Shown here: positions 61,179 to 64,000 of the stretch, in pieces
How positions within the stretch are numbered: position 1 is the first letter of the stretch
How the letters are laid out: every line of letters begins with the position of its first letter
From: Agelaius tricolor
Lineage: Eukaryota > Chordata > Aves > Passeriformes > Icteridae
Length of the DNA stretch: 64,000 nucleotides
Direction: 5' to 3'
Assembly: GCA_023055355.1 (NCBI GenBank)
Contig: JALJCS010000015.1
Coordinates: 10,657,501 to 10,721,500, forward strand
Notes under the pieces: generated by a model
The model's input: only the letters and a program-made list of their open reading frames with translations
Told to the model about the DNA's origin: nothing
The model's database searches: none
Position numbers and translations under genes: made by a program

Positions 61179-61439
61179 ACTAATCTTCTGTTTCAGTGTT
61201 TCATTCATGCATTTGAGAATGTGAAAATATGTTTTTCTCTAGGCTGTACTTTACATCAGTAAGGGAAAGTTAGCTGTCCATTAGTCAATTTTTATTTTGT
61301 TTCTGACCAGCTTGTTCTTGGAAACAATAACCTGAGTTTCTTGTCTGTCTGCCACTGGGATGTGTGCATCCTGGATCAGTGCTAACCCATCCCAGAGCCT
61401 GGAGATGTATTGTGTGTAATCACATCTGTCATGGCAGGA

Positions 61440-61690
61440 GATGGTCACCTTAGCAGAAAGATCACTATAATGGGTTGCTAATGGGCTATTAAGGGCCTTT
61501 CAAGTATCAAGATGATCATCATAAGTAAGAACTGAGAGTCATTCTTTATTTCTGTTAAGATTAATTTTTCCCAAGTAATTTGGTGGATTAATAATGCAAG
61601 GTTTGTGCACCTCAGGAACTGCTTCACAGTTTCTTACCATATGCTATGCAAATTCAATAATTAACTCTTGACTTCAATATTTAAATATAA
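61440..61690. promoter_or_regulatory. candidate conserved element with octamer site
   Basis: Contains GGGTTGCTAATGGGCTATTA and AGGGCCTTTCAAGTATC, then further right TTACCATATGCTATGCAAAT with the POU octamer ATGCAAAT at 61646-61653 followed by TCAATAATTAACTC. Information-rich, nonrepetitive texture suggests constraint. Untested. Confidence 0.27.
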
Positions 61691-62334
61691 GGTGCTACTA
61701 ACTCTATTTAGGCATGGGGAAAATACCCAGCTGAGCAAGCATTCTGAAAGAAACAATTAGATGATATACTTAAAAAGGAACATGATTTGATCAGAGATTT
61801 TAGAACAACACTAACACACATCCAGTTATAGTCCATAAACATTTTTAAATGGCAAAATTAAGAAAATATTTGTCACCTCAGATCAATCTTTATCATTGCT
61901 TTGTTCTCAGATTAATTTCTGGATACTGACACCTCTCAGAGCTTTGCAGACTATATCAAAATATTCTACATTGTGCCTAAACTGGTTCTCTCAGGGTTGA
62001 TGCCCTTTCAAATGAAAGCAGAAAACATGAAAAGTGGCATTATATGTTCAGATGTGGAATACTGAATTAATTTTGGCTTATATAACAAATGGAAAGGAAG
62101 AAAGCAGGTTCTTTCCAGTCCTAGCTGGTTATACATCTTATAACAAACTGTCAAACAATTTGACTTTTATGTCAGTTTTTCCTAGGTCTAGTTCCCAGTT
62201 TCTTGTGAGTTGAACAGGTACCTGTCACTAATAGACAACAGAAGTATTGTCTTACCTGCACTTACACCTTTGAGCTTTACAGGTTATCATTGCAAAGCTG
62301 TGATACACACACACAAATAACAAATATAAAAAGC

Positions 62335-62344
<10 letters not shown>

Positions 62345-62367
<23 letters not shown>
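62345..62367. repeat. T23 homopolymer
   Basis: Twenty-three consecutive T, preceded by TTTTTTTCTC. It could be the tail of an antisense retroposon, but no body is recognisable on its right side, so it is listed as simple sequence. Confidence 0.9.
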
Positions 62368-62369
62368 GC

Positions 62370-64000
62370 CAGCAGTATGCTTATTCTCAAGCTCTTCTTT
62401 ATAGTTAAATATTTCTGGCTTCTTTTGGATCTGCCCCCTTTATCAATAAGATCAGCATGCTCTATGTTTAACATGCCTTCTTGAACTTGCTCTGGTGATT
62501 CTGCCTGTATTTTCTGACAATCCTGAGCTGCCCCATGTTGCATCTCTTCCTCTCTTTTACTATTCCAGCACTATCTTGGAGGGTAAGTGTCAGCAGGTGT
62601 AAACAGGAAAAAGGAGACAAGTGGCACCATTATAGCACTGCTTTCACTTGAAAGGGGCTACTTTTAGAAAAGAAAGCACTCGCAGCAACTCTTATTTGAT
62701 TGGCATCATTGTCTAGTGAAGCTGGCACACCATCTTGTGAGCAGGCACAGTGCCATGGGAACAGATGGGCATGTGCATGGGAAGCCAAAAGATAATGTAC
62801 AAGTACCAAATGTGTGTAGTGGAGGGCAAGTTTCCCAGGCAAGGAACATCGGAATGGCAGTTTGTAAGCTCCTGCACCTATGTTTGAGGGAGATAACACA
62901 CACATTGAATCTTTACAATACATGCATGGGTAAAACACTCCAGAACAATAGACTGGGGCCCAAGAGTCTGGAATTCAGTGACTGCTGAAGGATTATCAAA
63001 TTTGAAACCTCCTGAAGTAAAGGAGCCATGTAAAACCCCAAAGTGGTACCTTCACAGGTACAAACTAGGATACTATTTCTGATTTCTTGACATCAACCAG
63101 GAGATAGATAACTGCAGACCAGGAAGCAGGGGCTGCATGGAAGCATCCTCTCCAAAGTATGCCTCCCAAGCAAAGCTTTCTCAGATGAAGACTTCATGTG
63201 GGCCATCACATTTAATAACAGATGGACTTAATGCCATGAATGTGTGTTACATCGATGTGAATCCATTCATGGTTTTAGTTACCACACCACCTTAATGAAT
63301 TCTACGTGTGGATCATCCATAAAATGAGTGAGCACTTCCTTTAATTTCTGTGAAACTTGACCCTTGACCAGAGTTATAGGGTGGCAGTATAGTCCTTATG
63401 TTGCCAGAAATAACTGCTTCTTATTCCTCTCTTTTACCTTGCTTGTGAATATATGGACTTCTACAACAGACCCCTCCTGCACTAAGTTATGTTTGTGTTT
63501 CACAGCTAGCATTTCAGACCTCCCAGACTGCACAAAATGGACACAGACAGTTCCTAAGGTCTAGTCAGAAATCTGGTTTTGCCTAGAATTTGGTCTCTAC
63601 TTTTTTCCTGCCAACAACACCATCACCACCAGTATCTGGTAAGCAGCAATATTATGTGGAATAAAATAGAAAAAAACAAATCAGAGACATAATAAATATT
63701 CATGAGTGTTACCAGTCAATTCTGGCTTAGCAGAATTACACATCTTTCTTAAATGGGCTTGAATGACAAGAAGAAACAGATCAGATCAAACAATGCCATG
63801 TTGCGCTTCAGTGGGAAACCACATTTTTTGGACCTCCATAGCACATGCACTTCATCAAGAACTAAAGCACAGTAGCAGAATATAAAAATAATAATGGACT
63901 GAGATGAGTTATCCCAAGATGTGACAATGGGTATTTCTCAGCATTCTTTCCTGTCAGCCCACTGCATACCAACAAAATTAAATTAAAACATCCATTCATA
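62370..64000. other. right end of window, nothing recognisable
   Basis: Mixed-composition noncoding DNA to the window edge. No exon, RNA gene or mobile element can be supported. The neighbouring gene expected on this side in vertebrates (CHD9) is not reached. Confidence 0.5.

Noticed and set aside
62345..62367. T23 run as the tail of an inserted processed pseudogene
   Set aside because: No coding-like body or target-site duplication is recognisable on either side.
1..64000. tRNA, rRNA, endogenous retrovirus or other intact transposon
   Set aside because: None recognised by eye: no cloverleaf-type gene, LTR pair or reverse-transcriptase motif frame stands out. A covariance-model and repeat-library scan would be decisive.

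Overview
This is vertebrate nuclear DNA, almost certainly from a bird. The only protein-coding sequence I can support is the first coding exon of TOX3, a neuronal HMG-box transcription cofactor, on the minus strand at 26649-26750. It encodes 34 residues starting [11 protein letters not shown] and ends in a GT splice donor. It lies inside a large CpG island. The avian (archosaur) assignment rests on a degraded CR1 LINE 3' end, the low density of mobile elements, several very old amniote repeats (MIR-type and archosaur/turtle-type), and A+T-rich, CpG-poor DNA outside the island. There is no bacterial, viral or CRISPR-like content.

Layout. 1-26648 is TOX3 intron 1, running downstream on the minus strand; exon 2 is not visible here. 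The intron holds a nested minisatellite (11260-11771) next to a CR1 relic (about 11900-12355), two MIR-like remnants (about 2035-2200 and 23285-23405), assorted microsatellites, a CRE/AP-1 pair (16094-16131), and a second smaller CpG island (25170-25500) with a palindromic NRF1-type site and a 19-bp GC-rich tandem repeat. 26180-27483 is the promoter CpG island, with GC boxes, a G-quadruplex-capable polypurine tract, and a strong splice donor on the opposite (+) strand that suggests a divergent transcript. 27484-64000 is TOX3 upstream DNA. It contains no recognisable gene, but has candidate regulatory segments: a CRE plus 16-bp palindrome at 29.9 kb, three same-orientation CTCF-like motifs at 47.3-51.1 kb, and homeodomain-site-rich AT blocks at 45.4, 58.9, 60.5 and 61.6 kb. 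It also holds a third MIR-like remnant at 50.5 kb.

How it fits together. The window is the regulatory neighbourhood of one developmental transcription-factor gene: promoter in the middle, a long first intron on one side and a gene-poor flank on the other. In people the corresponding upstream flank carries the 16q12 breast-cancer susceptibility locus, so distal control elements are expected here. Their positions in this window are motif-based guesses. Almost all of the many short open frames look like chance frames in noncoding DNA or frames through tandem repeats. I found no new biological system; the most informative leads are the divergent transcript, the CTCF-like cluster and the nested minisatellite.
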